64,000 nucleotides of DNA from Ryuthela nishihirai (GCA_038380435.1 JAWZYU010000019.1:21105801-21169800), one strand, 5' to 3'; counted from the stretch's first letter, positions 47,552 through 58,642 are shown. Numbers and translations: made by a program. Notes: generated from the letters alone by a model not told the origin.

Positions 47552-48135
47552 ATGGTTGGTTGTTTGGGGTTTAATGGTGCAAAGGCCATGATGTGCCAAA
47601 GGAAGTGTAAAGGGTAAAAAGAAAGATCTAAATGTCAAGGAAACCCACAACCAATGTTAAAAGTAAAAGAAAATAGGAAAGACAATAAATGTACACACTA
47701 AAACAATAAACGACTAAAAACATCTGTAAAAGACAAAAAAGACAACAAGAACAAATATGTAAAAATAACAATGGATGTATAGGACCCATGTAAAAAACAT
47801 CAAAAGGTAAAAATCAGGTGGTTAAAATATCCAGTAAAACATAAAAGGGCAAAAACAGCAGATAAAACAGAGTCATCAGATAAAAGATGTCTGAATGTTA
47901 GGGGCTTGAACATAAAATCATGAAAGTTCAAATATAAGCAGCATTAAAGGTTAAAAGCAGTACAATCTATTAAAATATGTTTAATCATTAAAATGGTGTC
48001 ACAAAACTCGCACTTAGGTTCATCGTCCGACCGAAGAAAAAATGAATGAGTGATAAACAAGTGATCTAAGCGGAGTCGAGCAAGTACTTCCTCCTTGCGA
48101 TTCCTGTGAAAACAACACTGCCATGGTTTGACAAT
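47552..48135 (-). mobile_element. LINE 3' end (C-terminal zinc motif plus 3' UTR)
   Basis: Minus strand from 48120: RNRKEEVLARLRLDHLFITH, FLRSDDEPKCEFCDTILMIK, HILIDC. The R-RIGHT-LTHxxLL...C-C---TV-HILI-C pattern closes arthropod Jockey/I-group ORF2 proteins. An A-rich 3' UTR follows, ending ...aaccccaaacaaccaacc at 47552. Confidence 0.82.
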
Positions 48136-49052
48136 AGGCTTGATCTCGAAAAGCTAGTTACTAAGTTCAGTTAATTTAAATCTACTCTTGTTCACTATAT
48201 AAATTTTGATAGCTGCTACCAAGAAGAAGTGCACTCAAAGATATCATTATGTCTGCTGCATACTTTTAGCCAAATTTGCAAGCAAAAATATTAACTTCTC
48301 ATAATGTAGAATTTGAACTTGGCAGCTATAAGCAAAAACAAAAGAGGAATAGAGGTAGCAACTTATGACCCACAGTCAACTGACAACCAGATACAATTTA
48401 CCTATTACATTATATTCAAAAATATAATAAATAAAATAAACTTTTCAGTTTTCTAAATAAAAATATGAGCCTAATTATTTTATTTTAATTTTTAATATTT
48501 TCAAACTTATTGCTGAAATGCACATTGTACTACCAAATAAATAACTTCAACAGATGCCTTAGTGGTAAGTTTGTGAAGTTGTACAAGGATTTTTCTAAAC
48601 TATGTGAGCAAATATTTTCACAATTGAAAATTATACTGAATGTTTTACAATGACAGCAGAAAATTCAGATTCCAAGGTCTACTAAAGAAAAAAAAACAAA
48701 CAAACTATCAGCTGAATTCATTAAGCCAAGGAAATCATTAAAATTGGTGCAATATTTAGAACAGTTTGTATTTTGAAAATAAAAATGTTATGTTACTGTA
48801 TAAATATAGGCATTAACCTACCACATTTTGCAAAAAAAACCTGCATATTGACTTGTGATCAAAAAAAGGTTACATACCACAGAATTACACTATAGTTCAA
48901 TAAGGCATCAAAAGTGCTAAGTACAGATCCATTCTTTTATTGCATTTATACTTAATACATTATCTGGTTCACTAAAAATATTTTACACCTAATAAAAGCT
49001 CTTAAAAAAACACTCAAAATTATTCAGAGCATTCTCCAAAATTTATTCTTAC
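48136..49052. other. Intron sequence, nothing recognised
   Basis: AT-rich with no repeat or coding assignment. Confidence 0.5.
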
Positions 49053-49207
49053 CTTGGTTTTCCTTCTGTTGAAGACTAGTATACTTTATTGGAATAACAC
49101 CAGGATAATCCTTATAGCTTAAAACAGAAAAATCGCATATGGAACTTGGAGAATATATATGGCCATTTATATCTTCATCTGCATCCTGCCTTTCAACTTT
49201 GATATTT
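49053..49207 (-). CDS. MYB-like: Myb transcription factor, internal exon 3 of 7
   Basis: 155-nt exon on the minus strand with acceptor tgcctactattag and donor GTAAGAAT. The product begins KNIKVERQDADED and ends QQKENQ. The VKVE-like IKVERQ stretch could be a sumoylation-type motif (hydrophobic-K-x-E). The GVIPI segment aligns by eye with the GELIPIS region of vertebrate B-Myb, just upstream of the basic PPSVLKR segment. Phase is 1 in, 1 out, consistent with both flanking exons. Confidence 0.82.
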
Positions 49208-49701
49208 CTAATAGTAGGCAATACATAGTGTGAAAATATGAGTATATATATAGAGAGAGAAAAAAATAAATATCATTAACATGATATCAATTCAAAAAAA
49301 TGCTAACTTAAAAAAACTCAATGTAACAACAATTATCTTACTTTTATGCTTGTATAATACGATACTTACAGCTAATATCTCAACTAATTAAAGCATACAA
49401 TTTATCTCATGGATTTCAATATAAGATTATAATTACATCCTTACCACAACACACATGATATCAATTTACTTGCATCAAAAATTTTATCATTATTATTAGT
49501 GTATGAAGGAAAGTCAAAGTATAATTCTCTATTTAATTTTTGTAGAGGGCAGTTATAACAGTGATGACTGCTGTGATTGTACCATTACTAGCGTACATCA
49601 TGACAGTTGCCTCTATTTCTCACCTCAGACACTTTTTTCCTCAAAAGACGATTCCCAGAGAACACAAAAATTAGCCTATTGTAGTTAGCTTTGGCTATAT
49701 C

Positions 49702-49869
49702 GTCCCATGGCCGAGTGGTTAGCGCGCTTGGCTACTGATCTAAGGGACCTGGGTTCGAGCCCTGGGTAAGGCATGGATGTACGTGTCGTTTTTCTGCTGA
49801 GGTCCAGCCATCCTCTCAGACCTTCTACTATGGCAAGCAGCTGCTTGAGGGGGTATTTATTTTTTTTTT
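49702..49869 (+). mobile_element. SINE-B, best-preserved head
   Basis: tRNA-like head GTCCCATGGCCGAGTGGTTA (A box) and CCTGGGTTCGAGCCCTGGG (T-arm, perfect 5-bp stem). The anticodon arm CTTGG/CTAAG closes an 8-nt loop, so no reliable isotype can be given. The tail is ggcaagcagctgcttgaggg followed by an AT run. A middle segment present in other copies (aaactgacaggct) is missing here. Confidence 0.9.
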
Positions 49870-49873
49870 ATAT

Positions 49874-50675
49874 CTGAATCTTTCAGAGCTTCTGTGTTAA
49901 AGGCATTATTTTAAACTTAGTGCAATACTTTGTAAGTTTAAGTTGCAACACATTTTTAACAAGGTAATGGTCAGATCCAATTTTGACTCCCCTACATGTC
50001 CTGGTATTCCTAATAGAATTAGCCCATTGCTGTTAATTAATATATAATCAATCATATCCTTATGCAACCCATCTGGTGAAACCCATGTGTACTTATGTAT
50101 ATTGCAGTGTTTGTAATAAGTGTTAGTTATTATTAAACCATTAAGTTTACTTACCATTCCATTCCTGCTACCAATACCAAAGGGACCTGGGGCAGCTCAA
50201 TCAGTAGTGCCCCAGGCTCGTAATCTGCAGTTCCCAAGTTTGAGTCCCAGCTGGGTCAGTGTTGAGCTTTATCTCCACCAAACTCCCCTCCCTGCCCATG
50301 GTCAGTAGGGGACAAGGATGGGCTTGGAAAGGCTGCTGTCCATCGGATGGGATGTTGAACTGTGGCCTGTGTGCAGGAGAGCCATACACTGTGCATTTTA
50401 AAGAACACACTGGATGGTCTTGACAGGAGGCTACCATCTGTCTCCCAACAGCTGTTCCAGTGGGTCCTCTTCCCCAACCTTCTCTGAGCCATCAAGGTCT
50501 TTGTGACCTGACCATTTAGCCCATGGTGTGCAAAGAAATGCCACTCAGAGGTAAAACCCAACCAAAAGGGACCTATTGCCCCTCCCCAAAGGTCAGAATC
50601 AGTACCAACTTTAGCATTGAAGTTGCCTAGAATAAGAGCAATATATCCTTTCTTGACAGAATTTAAATATAGCTG
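49874..50675 (-). mobile_element. RTE-type LINE fragment (endonuclease), split by SINE-A
   Basis: Equivalent to 37330-37760 of the longer copy, on the minus strand: LNSVKKGYIALILGNFNAKV and GTDSDLWGGAIGP from 50675, then after the SINE KLNGLIITNTYYKH and YTWVSPDGLHKDMIDYILIN (50157-49906). The GDFNAKV motif reads GNFNAKV. Confidence 0.9.
50189..50561 (+). mobile_element. SINE-A inserted in RTE fragment
   Basis: Plus strand with target duplication ccaaagggacct (50177-50188) and ccaaaagggacct (50562-50574). The uninterrupted LINE sequence (accaataccaaaagggccta) is visible at 37660, proving insertion. Confidence 0.95.
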
Positions 50676-50699
50676 TAATTTCGTCAAAACCAACTCATT

Positions 50700-50800
50700 A
50701 TAAACAGGTTTGGCAGTGTAATAAATTAGTGTTATAAATTATTATAACCAAAATAGGCAACTGTTCAAGTGATAATTTACAAGTATTATCAATTCAAAAT
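50700..50800. repeat. Short repeat shared with 15880-15970
   Basis: ccaaaataggcaactgttcaag and ccaaaatagacaactgttcaag with similar AT-rich flanks; family unknown. Confidence 0.5.
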
Positions 50801-51114
50801 AAAAGTAAAGTAATTTAATTCTCTATGACACTGTTAAATGTTTTTAAGCACTTCGACACATGGACTATGCTCTATCAATTATCAATAATTATTAAAGAGA
50901 AATTTACATACCAATGCTGTAGAGGATGGGAAGTAACGGGAGCTTCTTGGAATGCTTTTGGTGAGAAATTTAAAATTTGACGTTCGTGCCGGCAAGTGAC
51001 ATATCAGTGGATTTTAAAATAATGATGACGGCTGTCAGTGGTCTACCCATATTGGCGAATGAAATAATTATTTATACTTTTTTATAGCATAGAGTGTTTT
51101 AAAAAGTTTTAGAT

Positions 51115-51161
51115 CCGCGACGCGCGTTTTGCGCCGTTCCTATCGGCGCTTCATCAGGTGG
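51115..51161 (-). ncRNA. Decayed hammerhead ribozyme motif of Penelope-like type
   Basis: Minus strand 5'-3': stem I strand CCAC, core CTGATGA (51157-51151), stem II GCGCC/GGCGC around a GATAGGAAC loop, AAA in the place of GAA, very short stem III AC-GCGC-GT, cleavage triplet GTC (51121-51119) and stem I strand GCGG. Two bases differ from a canonical motif: the G after stem II is A, and the G in CCGC is A. Both are CpG-to-CpA changes. One extra A sits between CTGATGA and stem II. Such tiny type I hammerheads are known in Penelope-like elements; this copy is probably inactive. Confidence 0.72.
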
Positions 51162-51578
51162 GAAGTGAGGAACTTAATGAAGGAGAGGCAGTTGGTTGGT
51201 GAGCGCAGGGGAGGGGTGGGGTGCCATAAATTGACATGTCAGTGGTTCAGCTCTGAGGATCGGAGTGGTTGGCGGAAGTGCGGGTGGCGATAATGTGATC
51301 TGCATGTAACAGAGGTTGGGAGAGAGTGTGGGATTTTGGGAAATCGCCAAGATCTGCGTACGTTGAGGGAAGCATCATTATTTGTGGGTAGTAATTCATA
51401 TTTATAATGAGTGGGGTACTTTTAGTGAATTAATAAATTTCGTAAACTGAAAATTGGGGGTTAAGATAATTTATCTTATTGAGGGTCTAAATAATGGTTT
51501 GCGTATTGGCATTACTATTGAGAGTTTTTGTATGTGGGGGGGGGGTACATTAATCGTCGATTTTAGGAGGTATTATGG

Positions 51579-51965
51579 GTTGGGTTGTTTTACCTCTGAG
51601 CGGCACTTTTTTGCACACCATGGGCTAAATGGCCAGGACACATGGACCCCGAAGGCTCAGAGAAGGTTGGGGGAGGGGACCCACTGGAACAGCTGTTGGG
51701 AGACAGATGGTAGTCTCCCGTCTAGGCCATCCAGCGTGTTCTTTAACGTGCACAGGGTATGGCTCTCCCGCACACGGGGCCACGGCTTAACGTCCCATCT
51801 GACGGTAGGCGGCCTTTCCAAGCCCATCGGTGTCCCCTACTGACCGTGGGCAGGGCGGGGAATTTTGCGGAAATATATCTCAACGCTGACCCAGCTGGGA
51901 CTCGAACCTGGGAACTACAGATTACGAGCCTGGCGCGCTACCGACTGAGCCACCCCCGCCCCAGA
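51579..51965 (-). mobile_element. SINE-A, near-consensus reference copy
   Basis: Perfect 11-bp target duplication aggtattatgg at 51568-51578 and 51966-51976. Minus-strand structure: the head at 51965-51885 has A box GGTGGCTCAGTCGGTAGCGC, anticodon loop CTCGTAA (CGT) and T-arm CCAGGTTCGAGTCCCAGC. The central domain has GATGGGACGTTAAGCCGTGG and CACGTTAAAGAACACGC, a pattern that recalls conserved cores of widespread metazoan SINE superfamilies. The 3' end is GAGGTAAAACAACCCAACCC. The loop suggests tRNA-Thr(CGT), though the flanking bases also resemble tRNA-Met. Confidence 0.95.
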
Positions 51966-52749
51966 AGGTATTATGGAGGTGTTCTAAAGTGTTAGGTGGG
52001 TGTGTATTATTGCAGGTGGCAAATGGGGATCGGCGATGAGAGAGGAGAGTGTTTAGGGGGGCATGGAATTTCCGAGGTGTATGTTATATCACCTAAGTAT
52101 CAGACGCAATGCTGGGGGAAGGGGGACAATATCTATGTTGCAGAGTTCGGTCAGTTTTACATTGATAAGGATATTTTCTGTGACGGCTAGTTGGAATTTG
52201 GTAGGTGAGGCTACTATAATTTTAGCGGAGTGAAAATCAGTGGGCAGATTGTTTTCGGTGATTGCTTGAGATAATGTGGTTTTTTGTAGTTTGTTTAAGA
52301 TGTCATATTTGTGCTCTTTAAGGTGGGCGTTAAATGGGCATGAAGTTTTACCTATATATTTGTCTTTGGGGAAGATTTTACCTGTGGGGTCATTGAGTTG
52401 GATGTAGTAAACCCTCCAGAGCTGGGTATATGGTCTCGATTGTTTCGAATGAGTTTGGATATAGTGAGAGACATTTTAATTGGGACTTTATAATTGAAGG
52501 GTTTTAGGTTATTTTTATAAGAGTATGTGAAATTATTATTTATGTATGGTAGGGCTATTGTGTATGTTTGCGTTTCTTTATTTACAGGTGTTAGAGGGTT
52601 TTGGGATTGTTTGCATTTGATTTGTTTGTGAATTTTGTTGATGGTGTGTGAGGTATATCCGCCCTGTTCAGCAAGTTCAAAAATGTATTTTATTTTGTTG
52701 TTGACGGCAATACGCAAGAAGAACTTCAGTAATAAATACAACACAAGTG

Positions 52750-54470
52750 GTCCTTACAGTTTTAATCCAGCAGTAGTGATGCCTCATAACTGTGTTAATA
52801 GTGCAGACACATTTTGTTACATTTGTGGGGAAGTGACGTTTGCAAGCTAGAAAAGGGCCATCACTCCAATAGTGAAAGTGGCATATGAGCTTTATTTTGG
52901 ACACAGATCGGGGACCAGGACAAGGCCCCACACATATACTGCACCACATGTGCAAGAAATCTTCCAAAATGGCTGAAAGGTGAAAAAGTGGAATGCCATT
53001 TGCTGTTCCTATGGTTTGGAGAGAGCCAAGCAATCACACAAATGACTGCTGCTACTATATGGTTCCACCTGTTTCTGGAGGCATCACAAGGAAAAAGAAG
53101 TGGACAATAGCGTACACGAATATACAATCTGCTCTCCGATCAATTCTGCACGGCGAAGGCCTTCCTATTCCCGAACCTCCAAAAGAATTTTCCACAGATT
53201 CAGACGATGAGGAGGGAGGTGAACCAACGTCGGGTTCTCCACAGCCTTCAATGCTTAATGATGATCCATATGTCTGCCATGGTGCGTCATCTGCACCACA
53301 CATTCTCACCGAAGAAGAAATGAACAATCTTGTTCGAGATCTGGAGCAGTCCAAGGCCAAAGCAGAGTTACTTGGATCAAGACTTAAACAATGGAATCTT
53401 CTCAAGGAAAATGCCCGAGTGACTTCGTTTCGAACTCGTCATGAGCAGTTTGTGCCTTACTTCAGAAAGATGACCTCGTGTTCTGCTCTGATGTAGATGG
53501 CCTGATGAATGCCCTAGGAATCAAATATGACCCTCAAGAATGGTGATTATTCACAGACTCCTCGAAATTGAGTCTCAAGGCGGTGTTGCTGTATAATGGA
53601 AATCGACTTCCATCTATTCCAGTCGGACATGCTGTCTACATGAAAGAAACCTACGACAACATAAAACAGCTGCTGAACTGTCTTTAATACAGCAAGTATG
53701 GTTGGCATCTCTGTTGTGACTTGAAGGTAGTGGCTCTGTTGATGAGTCTGCAGCTGGGATATACGAAGTACTGCTGTTTCTTATGTGAATGGGACAGCCG
53801 AGCAAAGACTTTGCACTACATGAAGAGAAACTGGCCTCAGAGGAAATCTCTGAAGGTCGGGGAGAAGAATGTGGAACACCCAGCACTGGCAGAAACGCAC
53901 AAAATCCTGCTACTGTCCCTACACATCAAACTCAGTGTGATGAAAACTTCGTAAAAGCCATGGACCGGACTGCATCAGCTTTCAAGTACTTGGCTGACAA
54001 ATTCCCTTGGCTCAGCGAAGGGAAAATTAAAGAGGAAATTTTTGTGGGCCTCCAATCTGAGAGCTGTTCAAAGACCAGATGTTCACCAATCTGCTTCAGG
54101 GTGACAAGAAAAAGGCTTGGGACACGTTTTGTCTGATGTCAACTAAATTCCTCAAGAATGTCAGGGCAGACAACTACAAGAAACTGATTAAGGATATGTT
54201 GTCTCTGTATCACAAACTTGGCTGCAGTATGTCCTTAAAGATCCACTTTCTCCATTCCCACTTAGATTTCTTCCCTGACAACTGTGGCATGGTTAGTGAT
54301 GAGCACGGTGAACATTTTCACCAGGACATTGCAACGATGGAGAAACGATACTAGGGAAACTGGTTCACTTCAATGTTGGTTGACTATTGTTGGATGCTCG
54401 CCAGATATGATCCTGAGCAGCTGTACAAGTGACTGGCAAAGCAACGTCGGAAGTAGAAGTGGAGTTTTAC
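52750..54470 (+). pseudogene. Relic of an uncharacterised multi-copy protein family
   Basis: About 570 codons across several plus-strand frames, no intron evident. In order: SADTFCYICGE (possible zinc ligands, 52793), 52993-53496 with MPFAVPMVWREPSNHTNDCC, PPVSGGITRKKKW, HGEGLPIPEPPKEF, an acidic linker, and LLGSRLKQWNLL; then DVDGLMNALGIKYDP, FTDSSKLSLKAVLLYNG, IPVGHAVYMKE, DLKVVALLMSLQLGYTKYCC, FLCEWDSRA, KLADKFPWLSE-like, GCSMSLKIHFLHSHLDFFPD, SDEHGEHFHQDIATMEKRY and MLVDYCW. I recall the same motif series in many unannotated arthropod and cnidarian proteins. No function is established, but conserved D, C and E/H clusters suggest a transposon origin. Stops at 53547 and 53686 and frameshifts near 53485 and 54070 disable it. 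Confidence 0.75.
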
Positions 54471-54751
54471 CGATATATGTCATATGCATGCATTACTCTA
54501 TTATATAAGAAACTATTGTTGATTTCTCAGAAACCATAGCCAATTTTGCATTTTCATTGTCACATTTGTGTTCAGCACTTTGAAATCTTTAAGAAATGAC
54601 TACTTTTATCTCAGAGGCATGACTTTTTATGAAAATTTGTTGCCCAGTATTATCAATGTTTAACCTATTTAGTGTTCACTATACATATTCACGTAAAAAA
54701 TTTAAGTTTTTTGTATTTTAAAAGTTGAACAAAATCTAAATATATACTTAC

Positions 54752-54971
54752 TTTAATGGAGGTGTGACCATATTAATTGCATTACTTTCAGGTGACAGTG
54801 TACGTTCTTCATTTTCTTGGGTTGATTGTGTGAACTGGTAACTACCTGAGCCCCAGTGTTTAATATCTTCCTGCTTTGATTGGGGAGAATTAGATGACTT
54901 GAATGCAAAATCACTATTGTAATTAGGATCATAAGCATGTTGGCTACTGGGTGGGGTGGGTAATGAAGAAG
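54752..54971 (-). CDS. MYB-like: Myb transcription factor, internal exon 2 of 7
   Basis: 220-nt exon on the minus strand. The acceptor tgtttttcag lies at 54972-54973 and the donor GTAAGTATA reads down from 54751. It codes for about 73 residues rich in S, P, T, Q and N (SSLPTPPSSQ near the start, TPPLK at the end), as expected for the disordered regulatory region of animal Myb proteins. Several SP and TP dipeptides (SSLPTP, LSPES, VTPP) are possible proline-directed kinase sites; this is an inference from family knowledge. The phase is 2 bases in and 2 bases out, matching both neighbours. Confidence 0.8.
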
Positions 54972-55192
54972 CTGAAAAACAGATTTCCATGAGCTTTAAA
55001 CTATTTGAGAATACACCTAAATGAATATAATTTTTTTTAGAACATGAAAATTCTTGAATGGTAATTAACAATTATAGAAGTAGTAAATAATGATGTAAAT
55101 TTCTAAAAAATCAACTTGAAATTAATATTAGTGACATTTAATCTTATCATTTTATCATTTTTTATGTGACAAAAGTGCTTTTTGATTTTAAT

Positions 55193-55376
55193 GATAAGCG
55201 CACTTGGCTACTGATCTAAGGGACCTGGGTTCGAGCCCCGGGTAAGGCATGGCTGTTTGCTTCGTTTTTCTGCTGAGGTCCTGCCATCCTCAGAGATCTT
55301 CTACTGTGGCATATAAACTGACAGGCTACTGTCAGACCTCTCTGGCAAGCAGATGCTTGAGAGCGTATTTTTTTTA
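55193..55376 (+). mobile_element. SINE-B, head truncated
   Basis: Begins in the anticodon arm (gcgcacttggctactgatct), T-arm cctgggttcgagccccgggt, middle aactgacaggctactgtcag, tail ggcaagcagatgcttgagag. The CAG in gcagctgctt has become gcagatgctt. Confidence 0.88.
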
Positions 55377-56689
55377 TGATTTATGTATTAGTCATTTCAT
55401 TTAAATCTAGAAATGATGTGCACATCAATATGTCAATGCAACTTTTTATGACTTTCAGTACTTCAAGGCAATTGCAATTTTAGTTTCTTTGTTTTCTCAT
55501 TTTCTGCTACTAATAATTTTAATACTGGATAAACCTTAAAAAGAAATTACACAAAAATTCAAAAATATGTGAAGTAATGTACACTTAAAATATCTTACTT
55601 TTGGTAATGATTCAAAATACATATTAATTTTAATTCAACACTCATTCTGTGCATGCAAAATATTATAATAAATAACTCATCATGACTGATTATTATATAA
55701 ATTGCACAAAAAGTGTGTTATAAATGAAAAAAGTACTTTTTTATATAATCAAGCATTTCTCTGGACTGCAATACAATTTTCTTGTACTGAATCTACACTA
55801 CCAGAAGAACACTCTCAAAGCAGTGCATCTGCATTACATGCAAATTTTAAAAAGATAATACAAAATTTGCACAAATGTTCAATTTGTATTTTTTTTTTCC
55901 ACACCCCATAAGGGATATGTTATATCAATGAAATTTTCTGCAAAATAGATATGGACCATTACTTTAAGCATACAAAATTTAACATTGTTTTCCAGATTAG
56001 TTTCGCTTTGGAGAATTTTCGAAAATTTTACAAAAAATAAGGGCTGTAAAATAAATGAATTTAAGTTTCGGGATGATCATAGCTTCTCTCAACACCACAG
56101 TTATGAACTTCATTTTTTGAGTCACTCTACCCTACCACACATATATTCTCAAAGCAACACATTCATGTTACACATGCACAATTAAGAGAGGCATGCATAT
56201 TTGCAAAAATGTAAATTTGTACCATTTTCATATTCCTATTTGCCATTTGGGAGATAGGTATAGAAATGAAATTTGCTGAGGAAATATATATAGACTGTTG
56301 CTATCAGTATGTAAAGTTTCATGTTTTATCATTTTTTAGGGCATCAAACCACAAAAAAAAAGGTTTCGATTAAGTTTTCATGATTAAAAACACTGTGACT
56401 TTGTACTTAAGTTTCAAATAAGCAATATAGTAAGATAAAATAATTAAGATATAACAAAATGCAGTGCAAAACTTATATGTGCTTGAAAAATTTGAGTTTC
56501 ATACAACAGAAACATAAATTTCTAAAGGTTAATTTTTGAAAATATTGTGCATTTATCAGAAATAAAGGATTGGCAACACTTTAGGAAACAATCTCAGCCA
56601 CTAATGAAAGGGGTTTGAAGATATAGGAATATATCGTCACATAAAAAGTTCATGCTTTTGCACCATCATAAATAAACACACTTGGTGTT
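55377..56689. other. Intron sequence, nothing recognised
   Basis: AT-rich. Two similar stretches (55800-55870 and 56120-56190, each with acacatatattctcaaagca-like text and ttacatgcaaatt/ttacacatgcacaatt) suggest a diverged duplication of about 320 bp. No coding assignment. Confidence 0.45.
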
Positions 56690-57610
56690 CACATAGAAGC
56701 ACCTTTATTTGTCAAAAAAAAAATGCCAGCACGTGCAATGACTTTATCCCAACAATGCTTGAGAGCAAAAATATTCTTCCAATAGAACTGAATATTCTTA
56801 TGGGTGAAAATGTCCCGAGTTCCCTTGCCAAGATGTCTCAGTTATAGAATCATCACTACTATTCAATATTATTGTCCAGTGCACAGAATAGGTGGTGTCC
56901 ATTGGTGAAATATTGTGGGAATATGTCAGAACCTCGCATTAGAATTCAGCAATTGTACTATGGGTCATGACAGATGTGTGCAGCCTTGCATTATCCTGCA
57001 AAAGCAGTGGTCCATGATGATTCAACAGAGTGGGCTGTAACTCCTGGAGTTTAACATCTGCATGTCATTACATCCCTAAGTATATGATAGCAGTGATTGT
57101 TACCCCCTGCTGCAATAGCTAATAATGTACAATATTACCTGATGTCCAAAACACTGTCAACAGCACCTTGCAGGGATGCAGGTTGAACTTTGGCAGTTTT
57201 TTGGTGGTTCCTCTAGTGTTAACCACTGATATGACCACTAACTGTTATTGTACAGGATCCATTTTTCATCAGATGTCAGAATCTTGTGGAGTAGAGGCTC
57301 ACACTTGAGACATAAGAGGATGGAATTGCAGCTCAGCCTTTGCAGTTTGTTCTGTTCAGTAAGAACACAAGAAACCTATTTGTCAAACTTTCTGATCTTT
57401 TCCAACTGGAAAAAATGTGGTTTCACAGTCTTGGCACAGGTATGAAGCTTGGTGGTTATCTCCTCACATGTTTGAGGGGTGGTGCCCCCTACCCCTTCAA
57501 GCACTGCCTGTCTGACCATATTGTCCAGATCTTTGGGCATTTTCCAGGGTCTGATCCCAGTGGTAGTATCAGGTTCAATAAATACATAAATAATTCCAGG
57601 GTCTCATCAC
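56690..57610 (-). mobile_element. Second type of mariner relic, strongly decayed
   Basis: Minus strand, read in shifting frames: KLPKFNLHPCKVLLTVFW near 57190, LLQQGVTITA near 57105, VKLQELQPTLLNHHGPLLLQ, DNARLHTSVMTHSTIAEF (second D) near 56990, and EVLTYSHNISPMDTTYSVH (third D region) near 56930. LHPKKVM-T-WW and GPxLLHDNARPH are typical of mariner transposases of the group that includes Hsmar2-like elements. It is a different family from the copies at 2044 and 34876. Ends not identified. Confidence 0.75.
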
Positions 57611-58642
57611 CTTCATGAAACCATGTCTTTATCATACAAACCACTATACTCCCCTCTATATAATGCTACAGGCTGCCTAGGTCATAGTATTCCCAAGTTT
57701 AAACTTGTACAGCAGTGTGCCAGGAATATGATCTGCAAAAAAAAGTGTTGATGCAATCAACACTTTAATACCATAAGAAGATAACGACAACCTGATTCCA
57801 AATGATCCGCCCCCAGCAGGCTGGTTTTAGACACAAAGAATTGAATTCTGATTGAACTGTGCAAAGTGCTGGAACTTTCACATGACTTAATATAAACAAA
57901 ATTCTCTTTTTTTTTTCTAAATTCTTGAGAAAATAGATTGGCAGGTTGAAACTAATTTCATCTTAAAACATTTTAATTACAAAGAAAACAACTGAAATCA
58001 TGTATGCTGCTACACAGAAAATGCACAACAATGATCAAAGGAAGTGCCAATGCATTAATTTTTTAAGTTTCTGTCTCTTTTTACACAGAATACACAAATA
58101 TTTATCTTCAACTTCATTTTTTTAAACTTTCATATGCAATCTTAAAAAAGGTAAGAAGGTCAATATTATTTGAAAAAATGCAACAACCTCATACTGTAAT
58201 AATGTTAACCATCTACTGGTCATACAGGTGAGATTTATGAAAAGGAACAATCAACATGTTGATATGTCAATGATTAAGTGTATTACACTACTCTTAATAA
58301 AAAAAGTTACTAGAAAGATACACAAGGTGAATAAAGCAAATAAACTTTAATTAACTGCACTATTCAAAGCAGGGCCAGGCTAGAAAAAAATTGGAGGAGC
58401 AGAGATGACAAGCAATTGCATTGTAGTAGGAACAAACCATATCATTTAGAATATTGCAAATCAAAAGCACCTTAACTTCCTGATAAAGTTTCCAATAAAG
58501 CAAACAAAAACCCAATAGCAACAATAAAAAAAAATGAGATGTGTCCCTCCTTGGAATAGCTAAAAAGCACAATCTCAGTTAGCATTTTACATAAAAATTT
58601 CATCTAGAATCATGGTTGATTCATGTTGTATGATTTACTTAC
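57611..58642. other. Intron sequence, nothing recognised
   Basis: AT-rich. No coding or repeat assignment up to the Myb exon at 58643. Confidence 0.5.

Larger units (their letters stand above)
51050..52740 (-). mobile_element. Penelope-like element, 3' half with GIY-YIG endonuclease
   Basis: Minus strand. 52715-52352 reads NNKIKYIFELAEQGGYTSHT and INKIHKQIK, the linker after the RT of Penelope-like proteins. Then, across one frameshift near 52410, come VYYIQLNDPTGK, DKYIGKTSCPFN, LKEHKYDILNK and LSQAITENNLPTDFHSAKII, ending LCNIDIVPLPPALRL at about 52095. VYYI...YIGKT is the GIY-YIG core. The RT itself is missing. The 3' untranslated part continues to about 51050 with a hammerhead motif and is broken by a SINE-A at 51579-51965. 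Confidence 0.85.

Noticed and set aside
49702..49772. Functional tRNA gene
   Set aside because: The anticodon loop has eight bases and the sequence continues into the SINE-B body, repeated six times in the window.
51885..51965. Functional tRNA-Thr gene on the minus strand
   Set aside because: It is the head of SINE-A, found in many copies, with an imperfect anticodon stem and no proper acceptor stem.
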